Below, piece after piece: positions 16,547 to 24,808 of a stretch of DNA of 64,000 nucleotides. The position numbers and the translations under genes were made by a program. The notes beneath the pieces are model-generated. The model worked only from the letters and a program-made list of their open reading frames with translations, was not told the DNA's origin and did not search any database. How positions within the stretch are numbered: position 1 is the stretch's first letter; each line of letters starts with the position of its first letter. This stretch comes from Ruoffia sp044336205. GTDB taxonomy: Bacteria > Bacillota > Bacilli > Lactobacillales > Aerococcaceae. The stretch is from NCBI GenBank assembly GCA_044336205.1, contig CP172318.1:868001-932000 (forward strand). The letters run 5' to 3'.

Positions 16547-17675
16547 CTCTATTGCCCCAATATTGATAATAGGTAACTTTTAAAGCACCATTGTATAACT
16601 TCCTCTTCTTCGTTGCTTTTTTCCCATAATATTCTTCAAAGTTATCATCGCTGGTCAGAATATATTTACTCCAAGTTGGCATTGTTTCATACAGTTCTCC
16701 CATTTGTCGATAAATATCATGAACCTTATCTTCACTCATCATACGATCTCCATAAGGAGGATTAGAGATTAATATTCCGAATTCTTTTTGAGGTCGATAA
16801 TCTGACAATTGCATTTGCTTGAATTCAATTGAATTTCCAACACCCGCAGCTTCAGCATTATCTCTAGCTATATCTATCATTCGACCATCAACATCCGTTC
16901 CATATAATTGTAATTCAATATCGTGATCAATTGAATTTTTAGCTTCTTCGCGGACATTTGACCAAACATCGGAATGTTCATTCATTAATTGCCACTTTTC
17001 CCCAGTGAACTTTCTATTCAATCCTGGTGCAATATTTCTTCCCATTAGTGCCGCTTCAATAAGTACAGTTCCTGATCCGCAAGTAGGATCATAAAGCGGG
17101 CGGTCAGGTCGCCAAGTTGTTAATTTGATTAATGCAGCCGCCATATTTTCTTTCAAAGGAGCTGTTCCTTTATGTTCACGGTAACCTCTTTTAAATAAAC
17201 TTGTTCCACTTGTATCCAAAGTTAACATGACATGGTCTTTACGAATTGCTACCTCGATAGGGTATAAGTCACCAGTTTCAGGAAGATCAGAACGACGATG
17301 GTAAAAGTTCATGAGTCGTTTACTAATGGCTTTTTTTACGATACGTTGTACGTTCGGAACGCTATGTAAAGTTGATTTAATTGACTTTCCACTAACGGGG
17401 AACTCTGCGTCCATTGGGAGAATATTTTCCCAATGAATATCATAAGTTTGATTGAATAAATCATCGAACGTTTTAGTATCGAACTCACCAAAGATAATTT
17501 TTACACGATCAGCCGTTCGAAGCCATAGATTAGTGTAAGCAACATCTTTGGCACTTCCTTGGAAACGAACAAAGCCATTTTCAGTTTGCGTGTGGTAACC
17601 AAAATCTTTTAATTCTCTAGCAACGAGCGCTTCAATACCTGCAGCGGCCGTTGCGAGTAGGTTATACTTTTTCAT
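16536..17675 (-). CDS. rlmL: 23S rRNA (guanine-N2)-methyltransferase, RlmL/YpsC family
   Basis: Methylates N2 of a guanine in 23S rRNA (G2445 in E. coli numbering). The N-terminal THUMP RNA-binding domain (residues 5-155) is followed by a Rossmann methyltransferase domain with DPTCGSGTVLIEAA as the AdoMet loop and the catalytic motif NPPYGDRM. The start is the ATG at 17675 with TTGGAGG eight bases before it; the frame is open to 17738 but that part overlaps the rnpB terminator side and has no ribosome binding site. At 379 residues it is the usual Firmicute short form, lacking the RlmK domain. The rlmL-rnpB-gpsB order matches other Firmicutes. Confidence 0.9.
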   Translation of the reverse strand: MKKYNLLATAAAGIEALVARELKDFGYHTQTENGFVRFQGSAKDVAYTNLWLRTADRVKIIFGEFDTKTFDDLFNQTYDIHWENILPMDAEFPVSGKSIKSTLHSVPNVQRIVKKAISKRLMNFYHRRSDLPETGDLYPIEVAIRKDHVMLTLDTSGTSLFKRGYREHKGTAPLKENMAAALIKLTTWRPDRPLYDPTCGSGTVLIEAALMGRNIAPGLNRKFTGEKWQLMNEHSDVWSNVREEAKNSIDHDIELQLYGTDVDGRMIDIARDNAEAAGVGNSIEFKQMQLSDYRPQKEFGILISNPPYGDRMMSEDKVHDIYRQMGELYETMPTWSKYILTSDDNFEEYYGKKATKKRKLYNGALKVTYYQYWGNRGKK

Positions 17676-17711
17676 TAATTTCCTCCAATTGTAATCAATA
17701 TTAGTGTACAT

Positions 17712-17736
17712 AAAAAAAGACTCTGATACCAGAGTC
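17712..17736 (-). terminator. Terminator of rnpB
   Basis: GACTCTG..CAGAGTC hairpin (17719-17736) followed on the minus strand by seven T (17712-17718). Confidence 0.9.
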
Positions 17737-17742
17737 AAATCC

Positions 17743-18134
17743 TATGGCCTAGTAAATTTCGATAAGCCATGTTCTGTCGACACTTAAATCATAGGATCTT
17801 TAAGTATCGGATAATCATCTATCTACAGTATAAACTGTCTTCTTCGTTAGTTCATTTTTCTAATAGAAGAAGTGCCCCTACCAATGTTTGGGTTGCTCGC
17901 TCGAGGGGTTTACCGCGTTCCAATCTTATGATTTCTCATAAACCTCGTCTCTGTGGCACTTTATGGAGTACTGATTCATAGTTGAACCTTAGAATGTTTC
18001 TCCGCCGTTACCTTTAAAAGGTACCTTAACTTATTGTTTCGTTAAGCACGAACACTACAAGCATCTCAGCTTGTGCGAGCATGGACTTTCCTCAACTAAT
18101 TAAATAGCCGCGATTATCTGAAATTTACTAATTA
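17743..18134 (-). ncRNA. rnpB: RNase P RNA, class B
   Basis: Catalytic RNA that matures tRNA 5' ends. On the minus strand the universal core GAGGAAAGTCCATGCTCGCA lies at about 18075-18094 and the 3' conserved ACAGAACATGGCTTAT at 17762-17777. In between, AGTGCCACAGAGACGA, GGAACGCGGTAAACCCCTCG and ATAGATGATTATC match Bacillus-type RNase P RNA. The ends are set by helix P1: TAGTAAATTTC (5') pairs perfectly with GAAATTTACTA (3'). The total of about 392 nucleotides fits class B. It begins just after the gpsB stop codon, so its promoter lies in or upstream of gpsB. Confidence 0.95.
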
Positions 18135-18138
18135 ATGG

Positions 18139-18495
18139 TTAATATTTAGTAGCTTGAGAGTAGTCAATAGTATTGTCAGTATTATCAATCTTAGAACCGA
18201 AGACATGCTTCTCAAGGTTTGATAAACGTTTTAAAATATCAAAGTTTGTTACGCCACTACCAGGAGTGCTTGGAGTGTTCTTCTTAGCCAGTGCTAATTG
18301 TTTTGTTAATTCATCAACCTTACTAATTAAACGCTCATTCTCATTTTTCAAGTAGACAACATCTTTTTGGAAAGAATCATAATCACGGATGATACTATCT
18401 AAGTATTCATCAACTTCCGCTGTATTATATCCTCTTACTGATTTGTTAAATTCTTTTTGTAAAATATCTTTTGCAGTTAAATTTTTTTCTGCCAT
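18139..18495 (-). CDS. gpsB: Cell cycle protein GpsB
   Basis: DivIVA-like adaptor that links PBP1, MreC and other wall enzymes at the division site. The N-terminal lipid-binding/PBP-binding domain reads DILQKEFNKSVRGYNTAEVD with the conserved YNxxEVDxYLD pattern, then a coiled coil to about residue 70, a Ser/Thr/Pro linker and a short C-terminal helical domain (FDILKRLSNLEKHVFG) for oligomerisation. The start is ATG 18495 with GAGGTGA upstream; a GTG at 18504 is too close to that site. The length of 118 residues is normal. The wall partner could be the class A PBP encoded about 6 kb away (inference). Confidence 0.92.
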   Translation of the reverse strand: MAEKNLTAKDILQKEFNKSVRGYNTAEVDEYLDSIIRDYDSFQKDVVYLKNENERLISKVDELTKQLALAKKNTPSTPGSGVTNFDILKRLSNLEKHVFGSKIDNTDNTIDYSQATKY

Positions 18496-18831
18496 TTTAT
18501 TCACCTCGTATGTTTTTTTATAATAATGGCACGTCGAATCAAGCTATGTACTAGTCTACTATTTATAATAATGAATATCAAATCACTTAATGCAGCATAA
18601 TTGGATCGAATTGATATTACACATATTTATTATAATTATGCCATGAAATTGTACATTTTGCTAACTAATTATAATGGCTTTATTGAAGATTGACAAGCGG
18701 AAAACGCGATTTTAATCATTATTTAACATAAAAAGAAATTTAACAATTGTTTATAGTTATAAATTTAATAAAATTGAAATCTTATTTACAATGAGTCATA
18801 ATAAAGAAAGATAATATTGGGTGGTGAATTA
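18496..18831. other. Divergent intergenic region, gpsB / DUF3013 gene
   Basis: About 335 bases of AT-rich DNA between divergent genes. It must hold promoters for both; TTTACA at about 18785 and AT-rich -10-like stretches are seen, but no convincing pair is fixed. Scattered copies of a TATAAT-ATGG-like string (about 18520, 18625, 18690) are noted but unconvincing as operators. No ORF or stable hairpin is recognised. Confidence 0.4.
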
Positions 18832-19320
18832 ATGAAAAGATTAAATGTTCTGAACGTTCTAGAGCAACTTATTAATGAATCTTACTTTCACTGTGAATGG
18901 GCAATTGAATGGCAAGAGCAGAACCATAACATTGAATTATCATTTCAAATGGAGTTAGAAAATCCCAATCAAAAAATTTTTTGGAAAGATAATAAAACAT
19001 ATTCACAGAATAAAGAAATCGTCTTTATAATGAGTGTATTGATATATGATTCAAAAGCCAATAGTTACTCAAATGATTGTCATAGTATATTGATTCCGTT
19101 TGATTTTGACCAAGGTGTAGAATATGGGGAATGTTTGTCCTTGGTCAAATATTTAAAAGTTCTTACATCAACGGTACCAGTGAAATGGCGAGAATTTATG
19201 GAGTCAAATCAAGCACATTCTTTCACTGTAGATTGGAATTGGAATGACTATAATAAGATAAAAAATCGATTGATTGATAGCAAGCAATATAGTCATACAC
19301 TCGTATATTTTCCAAACTAA
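18832..19320 (+). CDS. DUF3013 family protein
   Basis: A 162-residue cytoplasmic protein resembling DUF3013, which sits directly upstream of prmA in streptococci, lactococci and enterococci. Visible features are the opening VLEQLINESYFHCEWAIEW, an acidic and aromatic middle, the PFDFDQGVEYGECLSLVKYL segment and a tryptophan-rich VDWNWNDY near the end. No catalytic or membrane motif is apparent and no function is known. The start is ATG 18832 preceded by GGGTGGTGA. The gap to prmA is 18 bases, so it leads the DUF3013-prmA-rsmE-deoC operon. Confidence 0.65.
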   Translation: MKRLNVLNVLEQLINESYFHCEWAIEWQEQNHNIELSFQMELENPNQKIFWKDNKTYSQNKEIVFIMSVLIYDSKANSYSNDCHSILIPFDFDQGVEYGECLSLVKYLKVLTSTVPVKWREFMESNQAHSFTVDWNWNDYNKIKNRLIDSKQYSHTLVYFPN

Positions 19321-19338
19321 AAAGCAAGGGGGAAAATT

Positions 19339-20292
19339 ATGTCAGAAAAATGGACAAAAGTAAGTATAACAATAAATAGTTTACAAGCCGATGTAATTGA
19401 TCTTGTAAATTATTACTTAAGTGAGATGGGTGCTATAGGTACTGAAATCAATTATGCCCAAGGTTACTTGGAGAATCATCCTAATTTGTTTGGTGAAATC
19501 CCTGAGGAATTACCGGACGATTATTTAAATCATCCTGTTGTAGTTGTTGGGTATTTTGAAAGTGCTGTTGACCTAGTAAACTTAGAGCAATCACTTGGTT
19601 TAATTGAAGACTTGGTGTACGAAGTTGAAATTAACGAAATAATAAATGAAAACTGGCATCAAAATTGGATGAAGTATTATAAAGTAGAGCGGCTTAGTCG
19701 CTTTTTAACAATAGTTCCTGAATGGGATAATGATTATCAAAAACTTGATAATGAAGTTATTTATATGGACCCAGGTGTAGCATTTGGAACAGGGAATCAT
19801 CCAACAACGCGATTAAGTGCTCAAGCTCTAGAATTTACTATGAAAGGTAATGAAACTATCCTTGATGTGGGAACGGGTACGGGGATATTAAGTTTTATTG
19901 CGGGCGTATTTGGAGCTAAAGAAGTATTAGGGATGGATTTAGATCCACAAGCTGTTTCAGCTGCTAATCATAATCTACAAAGCCAGCGAAATAATCCTAA
20001 ATTAAAAATAATGATTGATGAGAATCGTATAAATTTTATTGAAAATAACTTGTTAAATAACATCAATCAAAAAGCAGATATTATTGTTGCTAATATATTG
20101 CCACATATATTAATAGACATGTTCGATGATGCATACAAACTTCTAGAAGATGATGGGTATCTAATTCTTGGTGGAATCCTTAAAGATAAAGCTAAATTTA
20201 TCGAAAACTCCTTGCTAGAACATCGCTTCACTATATACTCTAAGACTGAATCGCAGGGTTGGGTATCATATATTGCGATCAAAGGGGAGTAA
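19339..20292 (+). CDS. prmA: Ribosomal protein L11 methyltransferase
   Basis: Trimethylates lysines and the N-terminus of ribosomal protein L11. An N-terminal substrate-binding ferredoxin-like domain (residues 1-95) is joined to an AdoMet methyltransferase domain. The linker motif FGTGNHPTTRL is at 149-159, the AdoMet loop DVGTGTGILSF at 176-186, and the catalytic NILPH corresponds to the family NILA/NPPY motif. At 317 residues it is full length. ATG 19339 follows AAGGGGG. rsmE starts five bases after its stop, the usual prmA-rsmE order. Confidence 0.95.
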   Translation: MSEKWTKVSITINSLQADVIDLVNYYLSEMGAIGTEINYAQGYLENHPNLFGEIPEELPDDYLNHPVVVVGYFESAVDLVNLEQSLGLIEDLVYEVEINEIINENWHQNWMKYYKVERLSRFLTIVPEWDNDYQKLDNEVIYMDPGVAFGTGNHPTTRLSAQALEFTMKGNETILDVGTGTGILSFIAGVFGAKEVLGMDLDPQAVSAANHNLQSQRNNPKLKIMIDENRINFIENNLLNNINQKADIIVANILPHILIDMFDDAYKLLEDDGYLILGGILKDKAKFIENSLLEHRFTIYSKTESQGWVSYIAIKGE

Positions 20293-20297
20293 CTTGA

Positions 20298-21044
20298 ATG
20301 CAAAGATATTTTATTGAACAAGATCTTCATCAAACAATATTGTTTACCTTAAACTCAGATGATAACCATCACTTGATTAGAGTGATGCGTGCACGAGTCA
20401 ATGATAAAGTCTTTGTAGTCGATGTTAATCATAATGTTTTTATAAGCGAGTTAGTCACAATTGACAATAATATTGGTCAATTAGAAGTAGTTGAACAAAT
20501 TGACGAGAAAAAGGAATTGCCTATTGATGTGACGATTGCTTGCGGTCTTTCAAAAAATGATAAGATTGACTTCATAGTTCAAAAGGGAACAGAATGTGGT
20601 ATGAGTCAATTTATACCATTAAGTCTCGAACGTGATGTTGTCATATGGCGTGGGAATAAAGTACAAAACAAAGTTGAACGATTACAAAAAAATGTCAAAG
20701 AAGCAGCGGAACAAAGTCATCGAACGTGGATTCCACAAGTAGACGCTTTAACTAACTTAGATTCTCTTATTAAAGATAATGATAAGTTTGATCATAAATT
20801 AATTGCTTATGAAGAAACAGCAAAAAATAATAAACATGGCCAACTGAAGGAAACATTGTTAAAGATTAAAGAAGGCGAGTCATTGATTATCGTTTTTGGA
20901 TCAGAAGGAGGACTCAGTCCTTTAGAAGTAGAAAAACTAAAAGAAGTAGGGTATATTGAATGTAGTTTAGGACCAAGAATTCTCAGATCGGAAACGGCAC
21001 CTATCTATGCTTTAAGTGCAATTAGTTATCAATTTGAATGTTAA
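20298..21044 (+). CDS. rsmE: 16S rRNA (uracil-1498-N3)-methyltransferase
   Basis: SPOUT-class enzyme that methylates N3 of U1498 in 16S rRNA. The N-terminal PUA-like domain begins MQRYFIE and contains HHLIRVMR. The knot region contains FGSEGGLSPLEVE, where the family usually reads GPEGG, and LGPRILRSETAP, the conserved AdoMet-binding end. The Pro-to-Ser change in GSEGG occurs in some homologues and is not expected to be disabling. The length of 248 residues is normal. It follows prmA closely. The deoC ribosome binding site begins at its stop codon. Confidence 0.93.
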   Translation: MQRYFIEQDLHQTILFTLNSDDNHHLIRVMRARVNDKVFVVDVNHNVFISELVTIDNNIGQLEVVEQIDEKKELPIDVTIACGLSKNDKIDFIVQKGTECGMSQFIPLSLERDVVIWRGNKVQNKVERLQKNVKEAAEQSHRTWIPQVDALTNLDSLIKDNDKFDHKLIAYEETAKNNKHGQLKETLLKIKEGESLIIVFGSEGGLSPLEVEKLKEVGYIECSLGPRILRSETAPIYALSAISYQFEC

Positions 21045-21058
21045 GAAAGAGGGATAAA

Positions 21059-21733
21059 ATGGAATTAGAAAAATACATTGACCACACATTATTAAAAGCG
21101 GACGCAACTAAAGACCAGATTGAGAAGTTATGTCAAGAAGCGGCGGAATATAACTTCAAATCTGTATGTATTAATCCAGCATATGTTAAACTAGCAAGTG
21201 AATTGTTGAATGATTCAGATAGCCTAGTATGTACGGTTATTGGTTTCCCTTTAGGAGCGAATACTACAGAGGTGAAAGTATTTGAGGCTCAACAAGCTAT
21301 TAAAGATGGAGCTGATGAGATTGATATGGTAATTAATATCTCAAAAGCAAAAGATGGCGATTGGGACTATGTATTAAATGATATCCAACAAGTTGTTCAA
21401 GCAGCAGGTGTAGATATAACTACAAAGGTAATCATTGAAACAGCGCTTCTGACTAAAGATGAAATTACTAAAGTATCACAAATAGTGAAAGAATCAGGAG
21501 CAGATTTTGTTAAGACCTCTACAGGATTCTGTACTGGTGGTGCCACAGTTGAAGATGTGAAGTTGATGCGCAAAGCAGTAGGTCCTGAGTTTGATATTAA
21601 AGCCAGTGGTGGGGTAAGCAATTATGATGAAGCGATTGAAATGATTGAAGCAGGTGCCACAAGAATTGGTGCTTCAAAAGGAATTGCGATTGTAACTGGT
21701 AAACTAACAGGTAATTCTGACGATTCGTATTAA
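21059..21733 (+). CDS. deoC: Deoxyribose-phosphate aldolase
   Basis: Splits 2-deoxyribose-5-phosphate into glyceraldehyde-3-phosphate and acetaldehyde in deoxynucleoside catabolism. The TIM-barrel begins IDHTLLKADAT. The Schiff-base lysine is in FVKTSTGF and the second lysine in KASGGV, both conserved. The start is ATG 21059 with AGAGGG upstream; an in-frame start at 21038 lies inside rsmE without a site. The 224-residue length is typical. It is the last gene of the prmA-rsmE unit and ends at a terminator. No deoxynucleoside kinase or phosphorylase gene is near. Confidence 0.93.
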   Translation: MELEKYIDHTLLKADATKDQIEKLCQEAAEYNFKSVCINPAYVKLASELLNDSDSLVCTVIGFPLGANTTEVKVFEAQQAIKDGADEIDMVINISKAKDGDWDYVLNDIQQVVQAAGVDITTKVIIETALLTKDEITKVSQIVKESGADFVKTSTGFCTGGATVEDVKLMRKAVGPEFDIKASGGVSNYDEAIEMIEAGATRIGASKGIAIVTGKLTGNSDDSY

Positions 21734-21748
21734 TGATATTTAATGCTC

Positions 21749-21776
21749 AAACTGCGTTTTTTTGCGCAGTTTTTTA
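21749..21776 (+). terminator. Rho-independent terminator after deoC
   Basis: AAACTGCG pairs with CGCAGTTT, followed by T. Confidence 0.88.
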
Positions 21777-21794
21777 TGATATATATAACCAAGA

Positions 21795-21823
21795 TTGTTT
21801 AATACGAGATATTAGTTTATAAT
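21795..21823 (+). promoter_or_regulatory. relA promoter
   Basis: TTGTTT at 21795-21800, exactly 17 bp, TATAAT at 21818-21823, 33 bases before the relA start. Confidence 0.7.
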
Positions 21824-21856
21824 ATCGCTATATTTTAAGAGGAGAGGTGAATAAAT

Positions 21857-24058
21857 TTGCAAGGACAGGATTATTCAACTAAAGAAGTGATTGAGTTATG
21901 TGCAGCATACATGAATAAGTCAAATCTCGACTTTATTCAAAAAGCAGCCGATTATGCGACTGAAGCACATAAAAGTCAATATCGATTATCAGGAGAGCCT
22001 TACATTATTCATCCTATACAAGTTGCTGGTATTCTTGCTGAGTTACAGATGGATCCATCAACAATAGCTACAGGATTTTTACATGATGTAGTTGAGGATA
22101 CTGATTGTTCGTTAGAAGTTATTCAGGAAGAATTTGGTGAAACAGTTGCTTTCCTAGTAGATGGTGTAACTAAGTTAGGAAAGTTAAAATTCCAAAGCAA
22201 GCAAGAAGCTTTAGCTGAAAATCATCGTAAGATGCTGTTGGCAATGAGTAAAGATTTACGTGTAATTATCGTTAAACTTGCGGATAGATTGCATAATATG
22301 CGTACAATGAAGTATCAGGGAAAAGAGAAACAAATTGAAAAGTCTCAAGAAGCGATTGATATATATGCACCATTAGCAGACCGTTTAGGGATTAGTTCGA
22401 TAAAATGGGAACTAGAAGATATCGCTTTACGGTATGTTAATCCTGAAGCTTATTATAATATCGTAAAGCAAATGGATACTAAGCGAACGGAAAGAGAATT
22501 ATTTATTGAACAGACTATCTCTGAACTCAAGGGAGCTGTTGAAGAGCTTGATATTGAAGCTGATATATCTGGAAGGCCCAAACATATTTATTCAATTTAT
22601 CGTAAGATGGTGGATCAACATAAAGAGTTCGATGATATCTATGATTTGCTTGCGATTCGAGTTATTGTCGACACAATCAAAGATTGTTATGCAGTCTTAG
22701 GGGCAGTTCATACACAATGGAAACCAATGCCTGGAAGGTTTAAAGATTATATTGCTATGCCTAAAGCAAACATGTATCAATCAATTCATACGACTGTTAT
22801 TGGAGCAACAGGCAAACCAGTAGAAATCCAAATACGTACGACTCAGATGCACTTAGTTGCGGAGTTCGGGGTAGCAGCACACTGGGCTTATAAAGAAGGA
22901 AAAACAGCTAAAGTTAACGAAGATGACCTAATTAATAAGCAAATGTCATGGTTTAGAGATTTAGTCGAATTACAAGATGATGCGCGTGACGCGAGTGAAT
23001 TTATGGACTTTGTTAAAGAAGATCTATTCAAAGATCAAGTATATGTATTCACCCCTAATGGAGATGTTATGGAATTGCCAACTGGCTCAGGTCCGATTGA
23101 CTTCGCATATCACATACACTCAGAGATTGGAAATAAAACGATCGGAGCTAAAGTAAATGGACGAATTGTTCCTTTGGATTATAAATTAAAAAATGGGGAC
23201 ATTATAGAAATTTTAACGAATTCCAACTCCAATGGTCCAAGTCGAGATTGGTTAAAATTTACTAACACCAGTAAAGCTAGAAACCGTATCAAACGATTCT
23301 TCAAACTTCAAGACCGTGAATTAAATAGTGAGCAAGGACAAGATATTCTTGAGAAGGAACTAAAAGAATATAATCAATCACTGAAAATATTCAACAATAA
23401 GAAGACGGAATCGAACGTTCTTCAACGGTTTAACTTTAATAGTTTGCCTGATTTATATGCATCCATTGGATTAGGAGAAGTAAATAGTTCAACGATAATT
23501 AACTATTTAGGTCTTAGACACGACAATGAAGAGAATGAAAAACTCAACAACGATACAACAATTTCAAAAGAGGCATCAGGAGGAGCTAAATCAAGAACAG
23601 TTCACGAAAGTGGCGTAGTTGTTGAAGGCGCTGATAACCTCATGATTCGCTTAAGTAAATGTTGTAATCCAGTGCCAGGGGACGAAATTGTAGGGTATAT
23701 TACAAGAGGTCGTGGTATTTCAGTTCACCGTAAAGATTGTCCTAATTTACTTTCGGAATCAGAACTAAATAATCGACTCATTGATGTTCAGTGGGATCAG
23801 GAGTTTCAACCAGCTGAAGAGTATGTTAGTGAACTCTTTATTATTGGTTTCGACCGATCAGGCTTAATTAATGACGTACTGCATGTCGTTAGCCATACTG
23901 TTAAAAATTTGATCAGTGTTAATGGTAAACGTGATAAAAACAGTATGGCAACAGTATCTTTAAAAGTAGCCATCTCTAATACAAAGCAATTAGATGATCT
24001 GATTAATAAACTTAAAAATATCCCAGATGTTTATGAAGTGAAACGCGTAACAGGCTAA
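21857..24058 (+). CDS. relA: Bifunctional (p)ppGpp synthetase/hydrolase
   Basis: Long RelA/SpoT homologue that makes and degrades the alarmone (p)ppGpp during amino-acid starvation. The HD hydrolase has PYIIHP and FLHDVVEDT (about residues 50-80). The synthetase has YRKMVDQ, GRFKDYIAMPK and the catalytic VEIQIRT (about 240-335). TGS (VFTPNGDVMELPTGSGPIDF), a Zn-finger-like segment with SKCCNPVPGDEI and a C-terminal ACT domain follow. The 733 residues are normal. The start is TTG 21857, with GGAGAGGTGA just upstream and the family N-terminus directly after. Both active sites look intact. dtd follows after 22 bases. Confidence 0.95.
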   Translation: MQGQDYSTKEVIELCAAYMNKSNLDFIQKAADYATEAHKSQYRLSGEPYIIHPIQVAGILAELQMDPSTIATGFLHDVVEDTDCSLEVIQEEFGETVAFLVDGVTKLGKLKFQSKQEALAENHRKMLLAMSKDLRVIIVKLADRLHNMRTMKYQGKEKQIEKSQEAIDIYAPLADRLGISSIKWELEDIALRYVNPEAYYNIVKQMDTKRTERELFIEQTISELKGAVEELDIEADISGRPKHIYSIYRKMVDQHKEFDDIYDLLAIRVIVDTIKDCYAVLGAVHTQWKPMPGRFKDYIAMPKANMYQSIHTTVIGATGKPVEIQIRTTQMHLVAEFGVAAHWAYKEGKTAKVNEDDLINKQMSWFRDLVELQDDARDASEFMDFVKEDLFKDQVYVFTPNGDVMELPTGSGPIDFAYHIHSEIGNKTIGAKVNGRIVPLDYKLKNGDIIEILTNSNSNGPSRDWLKFTNTSKARNRIKRFFKLQDRELNSEQGQDILEKELKEYNQSLKIFNNKKTESNVLQRFNFNSLPDLYASIGLGEVNSSTIINYLGLRHDNEENEKLNNDTTISKEASGGAKSRTVHESGVVVEGADNLMIRLSKCCNPVPGDEIVGYITRGRGISVHRKDCPNLLSESELNNRLIDVQWDQEFQPAEEYVSELFIIGFDRSGLINDVLHVVSHTVKNLISVNGKRDKNSMATVSLKVAISNTKQLDDLINKLKNIPDVYEVKRVTG

Positions 24059-24080
24059 GGTAATTAGAAAGGATAGTAAC

Positions 24081-24536
24081 ATGAGAGTCATCATTCAACG
24101 TAGTTTATCTAGTAAAGTAGAAATAGATAATGAAGTGATCGGACGAATTGATAAGGGATTTGTCATCTTAGTTGGGGTTACTGATGAGGATAATCAGGAA
24201 GATGTGACATATTTGGCACGAAAAATCGCAAATATGAGACTTTTTGAAGATGATGAAGGTAAAATGAACCTTGCATTAAATGATGTTGGCGGATCGATAT
24301 TATCAATTAGCCAGTTTACACTTTATGGTAATACAAAAAAAGGAAACAGACCTAGCTTCATAAAAGCTGCCGATCCAGCTTATGCAGACCAGCTATATCT
24401 GGAATTGAATCAACAACTAAGAGACGATTATGGACTTGAGGTACAAACGGGTCAATTTGGCGCAGATATGAAAGTTTCAATTACAAATGACGGGCCAGTC
24501 ACAATCTTATTAGATTCAAAAAATAAAGATTTATAA
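24081..24536 (+). CDS. dtd: D-aminoacyl-tRNA deacylase
   Basis: Hydrolyses D-amino acids (and mischarged glycine) from tRNA. The family motifs are present: MRVIIQRSLSSKVEIDNEVI at the start, SISQFTLYGNTKKGNRPSF with the SQFTL loop, and the C-terminal NDGPVTILLDS with the cross-subunit cis-Pro motif GPVT. The length of 151 residues is typical. The relA-dtd-amidase-hisS-aspS neighbourhood is conserved in Bacillus and Staphylococcus, although here the amidase is inverted. Confidence 0.95.
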   Translation: MRVIIQRSLSSKVEIDNEVIGRIDKGFVILVGVTDEDNQEDVTYLARKIANMRLFEDDEGKMNLALNDVGGSILSISQFTLYGNTKKGNRPSFIKAADPAYADQLYLELNQQLRDDYGLEVQTGQFGADMKVSITNDGPVTILLDSKNKDL

Positions 24537-24554
24537 AAATAGCAGACTGTATAT

Positions 24555-24589
24555 AGATGAATGTATCTAAGGATATATTCATCTTTTTT
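24555..24589 (+). terminator. Terminator after relA-dtd
   Basis: AGATGAAT (24555-24562) pairs with ATTCATCT (24577-24584), then five T. Confidence 0.82.
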
Positions 24590-24759
24590 GTTGATATTAG
24601 TGAGTGGACACTGATTCCTATTGAGTTCAATGGCACGCACTTATATTTTTGAATTGCTAGATTCAGTGAGGTAACGAAGTTAAGAGCAGATGCGATAGAA
24701 GAACAGTCTGTAGTTGGACTGAATTTGCTAACAAACTAAAACAGTTGTTGATTAATAAA

Positions 24760-24804
24760 AAAACTGTCACTTAATCTCGTAACAGAGAATTAAGTGACAG
24801 TTTT
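24760..24804 (-). terminator. Terminator of the amidase gene
   Basis: A 16-bp perfect stem (24760-24775 with 24789-24804), ending five bases from the amidase stop codon. The flanking A-run gives the minus-strand T tract. Confidence 0.9.
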
Positions 24805-24808
24805 CTTA

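Noticed and set aside
17769..17981. A 70-codon open frame on the plus strand
   Set aside because: It lies wholly inside the RNase P RNA gene read from the other strand.
18505..18700. Repeated TATAAT-ATGG-like strings in the gpsB divergent region as operators
   Set aside because: The copies are imperfect, irregularly spaced and expected by chance in such AT-rich DNA.
24590..24759. Possible remnant gene between dtd and the amidase
   Set aside because: No frame of useful length and no recognisable peptide; treated as spacer between two terminators.
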